A stretch of DNA of 64,000 bases from Sinorhizobium mexicanum (GCF_013488225.1 NZ_CP041241.1:496001-560000); one strand, 5' to 3'; shown: positions 41,997 through 51,090, counted from the stretch's first letter. A program made the numbers and translations. The notes: generated by a model not told the origin, from the sequence alone.

Positions 41997-42818
41997 ACTC
42001 AATCAGCCTATTGATGGCGTTTGATTTCCATGATTCTTTTCCGAAATAGCGGAGGTGAGGCATGGGAAGCGAATTCTGGCTAAGTGATCAGCAATGGTCC
42101 GTGATCGAACCGCTGCTGCCGAAGAACCGGCCCGGTGCGCGCCGGGTCGATGACCGCCGCGTCATCAGCGGCATTGTCCATGTGTTGCGTGTCGGCTGCC
42201 GTTGGCAGGATTGCCCGGCCGTCTATGGCCCGCCAACCACGATTTACAACCGCTTTCATCGCTGGGCCGGCCGCGGCCTGTGGCAGAAGCTGTTTTCGGC
42301 CCTGGTCGCGGCCAGTCCATGCGATATGCAGATGATCGACAGTACCACCGCGAAGGTCCATCGCTCCGCCGCTGGTGGAAAAGGGGGGCGCAGACGCAGG
42401 CGATTGGTCGCTCCCGCGGCGGCCGGACGACGAAAATCCACGCCGTCGTAGACGGGCGCGGCCGGCCGCTCGGCCTGCAGATCTCGCCGGGGCAGATGGG
42501 CGATGTGCGCGCCGCCGTGCCGTTACTCCAGCACCTGCCACCCGCCTATTTCCTCGCCGCCGACACCGCTTACGACAGCGATGCCCTGCGCCAGTATCTG
42601 ACCGCACGCGGCACCATTCCGGTCATTCCCAACAACCCGACCAGAAAGCGCCGCCATCCCTTCGATGCAACGGCCTATCGCCAGCGCAACGTCATCGAGC
42701 GGATGTTCTGCCGTCTCAAGGATTGGCGGCGGATCGCCACCCGCTACGACAAGCTCGCCACAACCTTCCAGGCTGCCGTCCACATCGCCGCTATCATCAT
42801 CTGGTGGACCAATTGAGT
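41997..42818 (+). mobile_element. IS5-family insertion sequence, about 0.82 kb
   Basis: A frameshifted IS5-type transposase frame is bounded by short inverted ends: ACTCAAT at 41997-42003 and ATTGAGT at 42812-42818. The transposase stop falls inside the right end, as in many compact IS5 elements. No target duplication is evident, so the exact ends are uncertain. It sits eight bases after the 65-residue gene and its right end adjoins a rhizobial palindromic repeat. Confidence 0.72.
42062..42816 (+). CDS. IS5-family transposase, two overlapping frames
   Basis: The first frame (42062-42451) starts MGSEFWLSDQQWSVIEPLLP and includes the first catalytic Asp in MIDSTTAKVHRSA; the second frame (continuing to 42816) carries the rest: GGRTTKIHAVVDGRG, ADTAYDSDALR with the second Asp and RNVIERMFCRLKDWRRIATRYDK with the Glu. 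The second is in the -1 frame and joins near GGAAAAGGGGGG at about 42378-42390, a classic slippery run for programmed frameshifting as in the IS427 group. The fused product would be about 251 residues and looks intact. Confidence 0.82.
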
Positions 42819-42830
42819 CTGGAGCCTAGC

Positions 42831-42994
42831 GCAATTCCAGGAAAAGTGTGTGACGGTTTTCCGTCCGGAATTGCGAGTTAGATCATTTCAGCGTTTCGAT
42901 GAGACAATGAAATGATCGAGGGCGTCGTGCGTCGTGCGTTCAAATGAACGCACAATTTCCTTACATCGGCTTCGATTTAAGGAAACATGCAGCA
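42831..42994. repeat. Rhizobial palindromic repeat cluster
   Basis: First part (42831-42917) matches 50991-51090: CAATTCC...GGAATTG arms, then GATCATTTCA...TGAAATGATC. Second part has GTGCGTTCAAATGAACGCAC, a perfect palindrome, and TTCCTTA...TAAGGAA arms ending GGAAACATGCAGCA, a pattern common around RIME elements. It lies between the IS element and the convergent SDR gene. Confidence 0.7.
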
Positions 42995-43000
42995 GCCTCG

Positions 43001-43783
43001 CTATCTCAGCAGGCCCTGGCCTCCGTCGATCCAGATTGGGCTGCCGGTGACGTGCCGCGCGTCATCTGAAACCAGGAATCGAATAACCTCCGCAACGTCT
43101 TCACTGCGGCCGGGTTTGCCGCCCGTGATCGGGATCTGGCCCTGCGGCCACTCGACCGGTATCGCGTCCTCTTCCGCATGGCGCAGGCTGGTGTTTTCAT
43201 CGATCTCGGTTTGAATCTCTCCGGGGCAGACGGCGTTCACGCGAATGCGGTGCCTGGCCAATTCGAGCGCGAGCTGCTGGACGATCGCCACTTGCGCCGC
43301 CTTGGTGGCTGTGTATGCGGTTGCACCGGGTGTGGTGAAGGTCCGGGTACCGTTGATCGATGATACGATGACGATCGCGCCACCGCCGTTTTCCTTGAGA
43401 TGGGGAACGGTCATATGCAGCGTCAGAAACGTACCGCGCAGGTTCACGGCCATGGTCTTGTCCCATTCATGCGGCTTCAAGTCATCGATCGGCGCCCAGA
43501 CTCCATTGATGCCGGCATTTGCGACGACGATATCAAGATGCTCGAATTCACGGAGGAGTATCTTCACTGCGTTGCGCATCGCGAGCTCATCCGCCACATC
43601 GGCTTCGAGCACCAATGCCTGACCCCCGCCGGCGGCGATCTCCGACGCGCAGTCTTCCAGCTTCGAGCGAGCACGGCCGAGCAGGCCGACCTTCATTCCA
43701 TCGGCGGCAAGCGCAAGTGCGGTAGCGCGTCCGATGCCGGATCCGGCACCGGTGACCAAGGCGACAGACGATCGATGCGCCAT
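43001..43783 (-). CDS. SDR family oxidoreductase
   Basis: A 260-residue classical short-chain dehydrogenase: cofactor motif TGAGSGIG near residues 11-18, VANAGI, VSSING with the catalytic Ser and YTATK with Tyr and Lys, closing with a typical GSPIWIDGGQG. It reduces or oxidises an unidentified carbonyl/alcohol using NAD(P). It starts 3 bp after the stop of the 123-residue stress gene upstream, so it is read from the EcfG promoter at 44193-44217. Confidence 0.9.
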   Translation of the reverse strand: MAHRSSVALVTGAGSGIGRATALALAADGMKVGLLGRARSKLEDCASEIAAGGGQALVLEADVADELAMRNAVKILLREFEHLDIVVANAGINGVWAPIDDLKPHEWDKTMAVNLRGTFLTLHMTVPHLKENGGGAIVIVSSINGTRTFTTPGATAYTATKAAQVAIVQQLALELARHRIRVNAVCPGEIQTEIDENTSLRHAEEDAIPVEWPQGQIPITGGKPGRSEDVAEVIRFLVSDDARHVTGSPIWIDGGQGLLR

Positions 43784-43786
43784 AGT

Positions 43787-44185
<399 letters not shown>

Positions 44186-44192
44186 CTACGCA

Positions 44193-44217
44193 AACGGCTT
44201 CAATGGGGTTTGGTTCC
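44193..44217 (-). promoter_or_regulatory. EcfG (general stress sigma) promoter
   Basis: On the minus strand GGAAC-N16-CGTT, 35 bp before the start at 44158. Confidence 0.75.
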
Positions 44218-44269
44218 AGCACCGCCGGATGTGCTCACGAGGGCTGCTGCACGATTGCGGCCGTTGTCG

Positions 44270-44695
44270 TTACGCTCTTCCCGCGGGCTGCCGCTCGACT
44301 GCTCGCGTTATCTTCTCGTGCAGGGCGCGATCATCCTCGTCTTGGGCGTGTTCCTTGAGAATCTCGGTGATGCGCTTGAGTTCGTGGTCCTCAAGCTCCT
44401 CGATGCCGATATACTCGTTCTCGGCTGCGCTCGTCAGGATGAGTTCGTCGAGCTTCGCCTGGACCGCCGTGGCGTCGCGGTTCTGGGAGTTTTGCAGAAC
44501 GAAAACCATGAGGAAGGTAATGATCGTCGTGCCTGTGTTCACGACCAGTTGCCAAGTTTCGGAAAAACCGAACAGCGGCCCCGTGGCGCCCCAGAGGACA
44601 ACCGCGGCCACGGCAAGCGCGAAGGTAACAGGCCGCCCGGAATATTCCGCAACAGCACTCGAGAATTTGGTGAACGCATTGATCTTTTTGGACAT
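44270..44695 (-). CDS. Low-affinity iron permease family protein
   Basis: A 141-residue membrane protein with two hydrophobic segments (FALAVAAVVLWGATGPLFG and VVNTGTTIITFLMVFVLQN) followed by QNRDATAVQAKLDELI, the signature of the low-affinity iron permease (Fet4-like) family in bacteria. A cytoplasmic acidic C-terminus follows. In bacteria transport is unproven. The ATG at 44695 gives the family length. A loose EcfG-type promoter lies upstream. Confidence 0.85.
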   Translation of the reverse strand: MSKKINAFTKFSSAVAEYSGRPVTFALAVAAVVLWGATGPLFGFSETWQLVVNTGTTIITFLMVFVLQNSQNRDATAVQAKLDELILTSAAENEYIGIEELEDHELKRITEILKEHAQDEDDRALHEKITRAVERQPAGRA

Positions 44696-44726
44696 TCGAG
44701 ACACCCGGCGGTCATTTGACTCCGAT

Positions 44727-44752
44727 AACACGTCAGCGCGGGAAAGAGTTCC
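44727..44752 (-). promoter_or_regulatory. Weak EcfG-type promoter candidate
   Basis: On the minus strand GGAAC-N17-TGTT, 32 bp before the iron permease-like gene. Fits the loose GGAAC-N18/19-TT rule. Confidence 0.4.
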
Positions 44753-44826
44753 ACGCACCCGACCTTCCAAGAACGAGAGGCGGCGAGAGAGGGCGGGTCC
44801 TGTCAGGGCAGAAGCTTCTGGTCGTC

Positions 44827-45597
44827 TTATCGCTCGAGGATCTGCTTGAGCGTCGCGGCGTCTTCGAAGAACGCCATCGGATCGTCATTTGCGACGAATT
44901 CCAACATGGCGAAACGCCGCCCGGTCCAGCGGGATGCAGGCATGGCGACGAGAACCGCCCGCCAATAATCCGACGCCGACTTCAGGGGGAAGCGATTGCG
45001 GCCGGCATCCCAGGCGAAGACATGGACATGGGAGACATGCTGGCCAATTTGAGCGACCTCGGCCAGAGCGTCGCCGAGCGAAAGGCCCGGCCGCGGCTGC
45101 CAATAGAGATAGACATTGTCGTGCCGGATCGCATCGATCAGGCGCCGCGCAGAATCCGTCCCATCGGTCAAAGACTGAGGGTGGTACTCCAACGACACGG
45201 TGACACCATGCCGCGCGGCTTCCGCACCCATGTCGCGGATTGCAGCCGCTGCGGAGTGTCGTTCACTGACACTGTAGTCTTTGGAGTCGCGCTGGCGTGT
45301 GCCGGGCCAGATGCGGATATTCGAGGCTCCAAGCGCGATCGCACTATCGAGGGCGTCCCGGAAGATGGAGAGGTCATCGGTGGGCGGCGCAACGTAGGAA
45401 CCGTAGGACGTTGCCAAGCCCGCCTTTTCGGAGATACGCCCGATGTGCCGGGCGATCGGCTCGTCCCCTGAAGGGACATGGGCGTCGCCCGCCCACTCGA
45501 CCGCGGCAAGCCCCGCTTCCGCCGCGAGCTCCGCGATCCTGTTCGCAGGCAGGCTGCGGAAGGTGACCGTGCAGAGCCCGGGTTCGAACGTGCTCAT
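44827..45597 (-). CDS. Sugar phosphate isomerase/epimerase family TIM-barrel protein
   Basis: A 256-residue TIM-barrel protein of the xylose-isomerase-like family. Recognisable parts are TVTFRSLPANRIAELAAEAG, AVEWAGDAHVPSGD, SLEYHPQSLTD with a metal-binding Glu and His, and HVHVFAW near the end. It likely isomerises or epimerises a sugar or sugar acid. Its start overlaps the stop of the hydroxyacid dehydrogenase gene; it is the last gene of a LacI-led operon. Confidence 0.84.
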   Translation of the reverse strand: MSTFEPGLCTVTFRSLPANRIAELAAEAGLAAVEWAGDAHVPSGDEPIARHIGRISEKAGLATSYGSYVAPPTDDLSIFRDALDSAIALGASNIRIWPGTRQRDSKDYSVSERHSAAAAIRDMGAEAARHGVTVSLEYHPQSLTDGTDSARRLIDAIRHDNVYLYWQPRPGLSLGDALAEVAQIGQHVSHVHVFAWDAGRNRFPLKSASDYWRAVLVAMPASRWTGRRFAMLEFVANDDPMAFFEDAATLKQILER

Positions 45598-46604
45598 GCC
45601 ATGCGCTCCAGGTCACTCTTGCGAACCTCATAAAGCAGCGGCCTGCCTTCGACGAACCGGGCGATTTCATCGGCCGCCATCTCGCCGAGGCGCGTCCGTT
45701 CAAGCCCGACGGCGCCGGCGATGTGCGGGGTCAGGAAGACGTTGGGGAGGTCGTAAAAGAGAGAGCCTCTTTCCGGCACTTCGGGATGGGTGACGTCGAT
45801 GACGGCATTGATCGTGCCGGTCTTCAGCTTGTCGATAAGTGCGGCTTCGTCCACGAGTGCACCTCGCGCCGTGTTGATCAAGGTCGCGCCGTCCTTCATG
45901 AGGGATAATCGTCGTGCGTCGATCATGTGTCGGGTCTCGGGTAGCGACGGCGCATGCAGGGACACGATGTCCGCGCGCGCCATCAAGGTATCAAGATCGA
46001 CCTTCTCCACGTTGAGGGCGGAAGCCGCATCCTGCCCGACCAGCGGGTCGTAGAGCAGCACGTGATAGTCGAAAGGACGAAGAAGCTCGATCACCCGTCT
46101 GCCGATCCGGGAGGCGCCCACAATCCCGACTGTGCGGCGATAGTTGCCGATCGGCTGCCCCTGCAGGAGATAGGTGCGGGAGCGGTCGCGGTCGGCGGCG
46201 TAGAGATCGCGGAACCGGAAAACCTGCTTGCCGGCAAAAATGATTGCAGCAAGTGTAAACTCGGCGACCGGCACCGCATTGGCTTCGGCTGCATGACTGA
46301 CGGCCACGCCTGCGTCGAAGACGCAATCGCCGATCAGCCCCTTGACTGTCCCGGCGGCGTGCACGACGAGGCGGAGGCGCGGTGCTGCGGCAAGCGCCGC
46401 GCTGTCGAACGGCGGGGCACCCCAGCCGGTGACGAGGATTTCCGTTTCCGCCAGCAGCCGATTTGCCCGGTCATCGCCGAACTCCGTCATCGGTCGCCGA
46501 TCCAGCACACGCCCGAGACTGTCGAACCTGGTTAGAAGTTCTGGTGTGAGGACGTGTCGCGTCCTTTCGGGCTGCATCGCAAGGGCAATTGTGGGGCGGG
46601 TCAT
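45594..46604 (-). CDS. D-isomer-specific 2-hydroxyacid dehydrogenase family protein
   Basis: A 336-residue NAD-dependent dehydrogenase. The nucleotide motif is a variant, VGASRIGRRVIE in place of GxGxxG. Catalytic Arg is in NTARGALVDE, a Glu near HPEVPE and the His in TPHIAGA. It would interconvert a 2-hydroxy acid and a 2-keto acid. Overlapping ATGA junctions on both sides show translational coupling with the DUF2264 and isomerase genes. Confidence 0.9.
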   Translation of the reverse strand: MTRPTIALAMQPERTRHVLTPELLTRFDSLGRVLDRRPMTEFGDDRANRLLAETEILVTGWGAPPFDSAALAAAPRLRLVVHAAGTVKGLIGDCVFDAGVAVSHAAEANAVPVAEFTLAAIIFAGKQVFRFRDLYAADRDRSRTYLLQGQPIGNYRRTVGIVGASRIGRRVIELLRPFDYHVLLYDPLVGQDAASALNVEKVDLDTLMARADIVSLHAPSLPETRHMIDARRLSLMKDGATLINTARGALVDEAALIDKLKTGTINAVIDVTHPEVPERGSLFYDLPNVFLTPHIAGAVGLERTRLGEMAADEIARFVEGRPLLYEVRKSDLERMA

Positions 46605-48454
46605 GGCATTCGTCCGGGTGCGTCCATTGCGCTCACGCTCTCACCTTGCCCGGCGAGGGCGCACAACGCATCAATGTCCGGGACGGCCGGCGGCCTCGTC
46701 CACTCACCTGAAACGGCTGAGGTGTCGCGAACGGCCAGCACGGCGCAGCGCAGAATGGTCTCGCCGGGCGGTATGGTGGCACGCAACTGTGGCACCAGTG
46801 TCTTTGCGGCGATCAGGTTGGTATTTGGCGGGGCCTTCTGAGCCAGGCCTTCGCGCGCAACGGACGAGCCGAGATCGCAGATCCCGCTGAAATCCTCCGC
46901 GCCGATCGCATGGGCTGCGCCGGGGGCCGAGAAAAGGGTGTCGGCCTCGAAATCTCGTCGGGCGATGGCGAAGCCGCCCTCAGCTGTTTCGAGCTCCCTC
47001 GCTGTCGTGATCCGATGCACCCGCACATGCCAGGGCGCCGACGGCAGCAGCCAGGTTTCGACCACGACGTCCGGCCAGGGCGACCATTTCGAATAAAGCC
47101 CATTGCCGGCCAAGCGGGCCTCGTCATTGCTCTCGCGCACCCGGTAGTGAATGCCGTCGTCGCTGAAAGCGAGCATGGAATCGAAGGCACCGCCGGCAAA
47201 AGCCCGTTCGTCGCTCTCGACGCTGAAGCCGTAGCGCGTCGAATAGGCGAATTTCGCGTATTTCTCCGAGCCGAACCGCATCTGCCGGTTTTCCTGGCCC
47301 GAGGAAAGTGCCACCACATCGCCCTGGCAAGGCATCATCACCATGCCCGGATGGCGAAGGGGAACCGCCTCGTCGAGCGCCGCCGGAGGCGTTTCCGGGG
47401 TCGTCCAGAACGGGTGGCCTTCGCCGACTGCGAGCGGCAGGAAGGCCTTGAATGCCCAGTAGGGCGAGCCAGCGGAATTGTAGTTTTCCGACATCAGGAG
47501 GTTGGGATAGCCGTAACCGATCGACAGCACGCCATCGCGATGGGTCATCGGCTTGTCCGCCCACCATCGGAGGTGGCGAAGGCAAAGGCCCTTGATCTCG
47601 CCCCAGGGCAGTGCCTCAAGATCGGCAAAGGCGAGCGCGGACCAGAAGCCCGCACAGGCGAAACGGTAAGTGAGGCTGCGGCCGAAGGGGAGGGTCGCGC
47701 CGTCCTGCCCGAACCAGTGGCGGAAATCCTGTGCAAAGGCGAGGGCTCGCTCGCGGTAGCGCTTCGCATAGTCGTCTTCGATGAGCCGCGAATAGATCAG
47801 GCCGTAGAAGTGCATGGCAAAGGGGATGTAGTGGTCGATGCGCCGGACATTGCCATCGCGATACCACCCATCCGCAATGTAGAAGCCTTCGAGTTCGGAG
47901 AGATATTGCCTGGTCAGGCTGCGGTCGTATTCGATGCCGAGGCGATCGAGCGCCACGTCGACGAATATGCGGAAGAACTTCCAGTTGTTATCGGCATAGT
48001 CGAATTGACGGGCATGGAGGAGATAGGCGGCGAGGTTGTTTCTCGCCCGAGGGCTCAGCGGATCCCAGATTTTTTCCGGCACCAGGGCAAGCGCGAAGCC
48101 GAGCGCAGCGAGCTCGACCATGCGCTGGTCGCGACCATTGACAGCGCCCCAATATTCCGGATGGTTCGGGTCGGTGCCGTTGGCGATCCCGTCCGCATAA
48201 CGGTCCCAGTGGGCGAAGTGGCCGCCGCCGGCGCTGAAGGGCGCAAGCCCCCAAAGCGGCCTTGCGAAACCTTCGAGATCAGCGGCGGCGCGGTCGAAAT
48301 GAGCGGCGGCGGCGTCGAGGCGAACGCGGGCCTTTCCTTGGGAAAAATATGGCAGCAGCGGATTGAAGAGATCGATCACGGCGCGCTGCATGTCACTGCG
48401 CGTTGCGAGCGGATTGGTGCCGAGCGGATTGGCCGCGGCAGGATCGTAGGTCAT
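46601..48454 (-). CDS. DUF2264 domain protein
   Basis: A 617-residue protein of the DUF2264 family: helical N-terminal half (ARVRLDAAAAHFDRAAADLE, then GFARPLWGLAPFSAGG) and WADKPMTHRDGVLSIGYGYP, ENYNSAGSPYWAFKAFLPL in the middle. The family has an (alpha/alpha) barrel like some polysaccharide lyases and unsaturated glycosyl hydrolases, so action on plant or exopolysaccharide fragments is likely but unproven. No signal peptide. The start overlaps the LacI stop; the frame is open further upstream but that is the LacI gene's other frame. Confidence 0.9.
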   Translation of the reverse strand: MTYDPAAANPLGTNPLATRSDMQRAVIDLFNPLLPYFSQGKARVRLDAAAAHFDRAAADLEGFARPLWGLAPFSAGGGHFAHWDRYADGIANGTDPNHPEYWGAVNGRDQRMVELAALGFALALVPEKIWDPLSPRARNNLAAYLLHARQFDYADNNWKFFRIFVDVALDRLGIEYDRSLTRQYLSELEGFYIADGWYRDGNVRRIDHYIPFAMHFYGLIYSRLIEDDYAKRYRERALAFAQDFRHWFGQDGATLPFGRSLTYRFACAGFWSALAFADLEALPWGEIKGLCLRHLRWWADKPMTHRDGVLSIGYGYPNLLMSENYNSAGSPYWAFKAFLPLAVGEGHPFWTTPETPPAALDEAVPLRHPGMVMMPCQGDVVALSSGQENRQMRFGSEKYAKFAYSTRYGFSVESDERAFAGGAFDSMLAFSDDGIHYRVRESNDEARLAGNGLYSKWSPWPDVVVETWLLPSAPWHVRVHRITTARELETAEGGFAIARRDFEADTLFSAPGAAHAIGAEDFSGICDLGSSVAREGLAQKAPPNTNLIAAKTLVPQLRATIPPGETILRCAVLAVRDTSAVSGEWTRPPAVPDIDALCALAGQGESVSAMDAPGRMP

Positions 48455-49476
48455 GAGCGCTGTCCTTTGTCTAGCGTGCCGCCATGGACCGGGATGACCG
48501 CGTGGGACACGTGCCGGGCGGGAGCTTCCGGGTGACGGAAGCGGAAGTGCATCATGCCGACCGCCTCGCGGCCGAGGGCCACGCGGTCGACGCGCATCGT
48601 CGCAAGCCGTGGAGTAGCCATCTCGGCGCAGGGCAGGTCGTCGAAGCCGACGATGGCGAAATCCTTGGGCACCCTGAGGCCGAGCTCGGTCACCGCTTCG
48701 AGCACGCCGACGGCGACAAAGTCGTTCATGCAAAAGGCAGCCGAGAAACGGGGGTTCTCCTTGAGTGCGGCCAGCGTCGCCGCATGCGCCTCGACGCTCG
48801 CATTGGTCTCGAACGGCAAGCGGATCACGCGCGCCTCGCCTCCAACCGAAGCGACTGCCGCTTCGAAGCCGCGTATGCGCTCGCGGATCGTCTGCCGATG
48901 CGATCCGGTCAGGTGGAGGATGCGGCGGTGGCCGGCGTCGGTGAGCCGCTGCGTCGCGGCATAGGCGCCGAAGAAGTTCGACGGCGAGACTCCGTCGAAG
49001 CGCAGTTGAGGATCGTCGCCGTTGACCAGTATCACGGGCGTGCGGCTTTCGACCAGCCATTCGCTTAGTGCGTGACCGGGGTCGATACCAACCAGGAACA
49101 GCCCTTGCGCGCCAACGGATTCCATCAGATCCCGGACAATCTCCGGCGTCGCCTTCGCCTCGCTGACGAGGCGAATGTCAAAGGGAATGCCCTGCGCGGC
49201 CGCCTCCGAGCGCAAACCCTCGACAATACCCTCGTAAAAAATGCTCAAAACCCCGGTGACACCATTGCTCGCGATCAGCGCCAAGGTTCTTGGGGGCGTC
49301 TTTGGGCCGGCCTTCAAGGGATAGCCGAGCTCGTTGGCGACTTTCAGGATCAATTGGCGGACGTCTTCGCTGATACCCGGTTCGTTCGCAAGAACGCGCG
49401 AGACGGTGGAAACCGAAACTCCTGCGCGGGCGGCGATGTCGGACTGACGGAATCGTTTTGTGGTTGCTTCGCTCAT
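48451..49476 (-). CDS. LacI family transcriptional regulator
   Basis: A 341-residue repressor: HTH at about residues 8-27 (QSDIAARAGVSVSTVSRVL), then a sugar-binding-protein fold with VGIDPGH, VILVNGDDP, NDFVAVGVLEA and GFDDLPCAEM. The ATG at 49476 is chosen since it gives the family start; a frame from 49503 would add nine atypical residues. It leads the DUF2264 operon and is divergent from a solute-binding protein gene, so it probably represses both until a sugar ligand binds. Confidence 0.91.
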   Translation of the reverse strand: MSEATTKRFRQSDIAARAGVSVSTVSRVLANEPGISEDVRQLILKVANELGYPLKAGPKTPPRTLALIASNGVTGVLSIFYEGIVEGLRSEAAAQGIPFDIRLVSEAKATPEIVRDLMESVGAQGLFLVGIDPGHALSEWLVESRTPVILVNGDDPQLRFDGVSPSNFFGAYAATQRLTDAGHRRILHLTGSHRQTIRERIRGFEAAVASVGGEARVIRLPFETNASVEAHAATLAALKENPRFSAAFCMNDFVAVGVLEAVTELGLRVPKDFAIVGFDDLPCAEMATPRLATMRVDRVALGREAVGMMHFRFRHPEAPARHVSHAVIPVHGGTLDKGQRS

Positions 49477-49478
49477 AT

Positions 49479-49550
49479 CGCAAATGTTACGCAAATAATG
49501 CAAATTTGCAAGACAAGAACAATTTCTTGCATAAACTAAATTTTTGCATA
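49479..49550. promoter_or_regulatory. LacI-type operator region between divergent genes
   Basis: TGCAAATTTGCA at 49499-49510 is a perfect 12-bp palindrome. Related half sites TCGCAAATGTTACGCAA (49479-49495) and TTGCATAAAC...TTTTTGCA (about 49527-49548) flank it. The region is much richer in A+T than its surroundings and contains both promoters. Confidence 0.55.
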
Positions 49551-49622
49551 GTCTTGTTGCCGAACTTTGGTCCGCCGGACGCTGGAGGAGAGCGCGAGGC
49601 AGGTAACGAGAGGAGGACTGGC

Positions 49623-50909
49623 ATGCTGATCAATCGACGCACATTCATGCTCGGCGCGGCAGGCGCGACTGCTGGCATTACGCTTGGCTCCGGTGGCCTG
49701 CGGCCCACCCTTGCGGCAGAAGACGTAAATCTGCGCGCCATGTGGTGGGGCTCCAACGATCGTTCCAAGCGAACCTTGAGCGTTGCCAAGCTCTTCCAGG
49801 AGAACAACCCCGGCATCGCCGTTGTCGGCGAGAGTCTCAGCGGTGACGGCTACTGGACAAAGCTCGCGACCCAGATGGCCGGTCGCTCTATCGCGGATGT
49901 CTTCCAGCTCGAGCCCAATACGATCTCGGACTACTCGAAACGCGGCGCCTGCCTCGCCCTCGATCCGTTCATCGCTTCGGTGCTGGATGTGAAAGGTTTC
50001 GGTGAGGACGTGCTGAAGCTCACGACCGTAGACGGCAAGCTCTGGGGTATTGGCCTCGGCCTCAACTCCTTTGCACTGTTTTACGATGCCGATGCCTTCG
50101 CGAAAGCAGGCATCACCCCTCCGGGGCTTGATACCACCTGGTCGGAATACGCCGATATCGCGGTCGAGATGGCGAAGGCGACCGGCAAGGGTGGCGGGCC
50201 GTACGCCGCTCGCTACACCTATGTGTTCGACGCCTGGCTCAGGCAACGCGGCAGCAGTCTATTCAACGAAAGCGGATTGGGCTTCGGCGTCGAAGAGGCC
50301 AAGGAGTGGTATGCCTACTGGGAGGACCTGCGCAAGCGGGGCGGTACCGTGGGCGCCGACATCCAGACGCTCGATCAGAATACGATCGACACCAACTGCC
50401 TGGCGCTCGGCTATTCGGCGATCGGCATGGCCTATTCGAACCAGATGGTCGGCTACCAGCTCATCATGAAGAGCAAGCTCGGCATCGGCATGCTGCCACG
50501 AGCAGAGAAGGGCGGCCCCTCCGGTCACTATTATCGCCCTGCACTGATCTGGAGCGTCGGCGCCACCACGGAGCATGGCGAAGAAGCCGCCAAGTTCATC
50601 AGTTTCTTCGTCAACGACGTCGAAGCCGGCAAGATCCTCGGGGTCGAACGCGGCGTGCCGATGTCGCCTACAGTTCGCGAGGCAATCCTGCCGCAGCTCA
50701 ACCCGACGGAAGCCGAAACGGTGAAATACATCAACGCGCTGAAGGACCAGGTCGGCAGCTATCCGCCCCCGGCACCGCTCGGAGCGACGGAGTTCGACCA
50801 TCGCGTATTTCGACCGATCGCAGACGAGCTCGCGTTCGACCGCATATCGGTCGCGGACGCGGCCGAGCGTTTGGTCGGCGAGGGAAAGTCGACGGTCCGC
50901 GCCGGCTGA
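49623..50909 (+). CDS. ABC transporter sugar-binding protein (family 1)
   Basis: A 428-residue extracellular solute-binding protein. A twin-arginine-like NRRTFMLGAAGATAG begins the export signal, ending near LAA. The mature chain has VNLRAMWWGSNDRSKRTL, AGRSIADVFQLEPNTISDY and GIGMLPRAEKGG typical of carbohydrate binding proteins. AGAGGAGGAC precedes the ATG at 49623. No permease or ATPase follows; it is a lone component that could use the ABC system at 60-64 kb or one outside the window. Confidence 0.9.
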   Translation: MLINRRTFMLGAAGATAGITLGSGGLRPTLAAEDVNLRAMWWGSNDRSKRTLSVAKLFQENNPGIAVVGESLSGDGYWTKLATQMAGRSIADVFQLEPNTISDYSKRGACLALDPFIASVLDVKGFGEDVLKLTTVDGKLWGIGLGLNSFALFYDADAFAKAGITPPGLDTTWSEYADIAVEMAKATGKGGGPYAARYTYVFDAWLRQRGSSLFNESGLGFGVEEAKEWYAYWEDLRKRGGTVGADIQTLDQNTIDTNCLALGYSAIGMAYSNQMVGYQLIMKSKLGIGMLPRAEKGGPSGHYYRPALIWSVGATTEHGEEAAKFISFFVNDVEAGKILGVERGVPMSPTVREAILPQLNPTEAETVKYINALKDQVGSYPPPAPLGATEFDHRVFRPIADELAFDRISVADAAERLVGEGKSTVRAG

Positions 50910-50941
50910 GGCCGAACCCGATCATGTCAACTGGAGTGGCA

Positions 50942-50975
50942 CCCCCTCTGTCCGGTAGCGCAGAGGGGGGTATTT
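50942..50975 (+). terminator. Stem-loop terminator derived from a rhizobial repeat
   Basis: CCCCCTCTG pairs with CAGAGGGGG around TCCGGTAGCG and is followed by TATTT. It resembles the ends of the 54.5-kb inverted repeat, suggesting that a repeat remnant serves as terminator of the binding-protein gene. Confidence 0.6.
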
Positions 50976-50990
50976 ACGCAGCCCGAACTA

Positions 50991-51090
50991 GAGCAATTCC
51001 AGGAAAAGTGTGTAACGATTTTCTGTCCGGAATTGCGTATTTTCAAAGAGTTAGATCATTTCATTGTTTCAATGAAACAATGAAATGATC
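50991..51090. repeat. Rhizobial double-palindrome repeat
   Basis: Arms CAATTCC (50994-51000) and GGAATTG (51029-51035) enclose a 28-nt spacer; then a 37-bp perfect hairpin with 18-nt arms GATCATTTCATTGTTTCA occupies 51054-51090. A near copy lies at 42831-42917 and a fragment near 13734. It separates two convergent genes. Confidence 0.85.

Noticed and set aside
48455..49060. N-terminal extension of the DUF2264 protein
   Set aside because: This part is arginine-rich and lies in another frame of the LacI gene; the ATG at 48454 overlaps the LacI stop and gives the family start.
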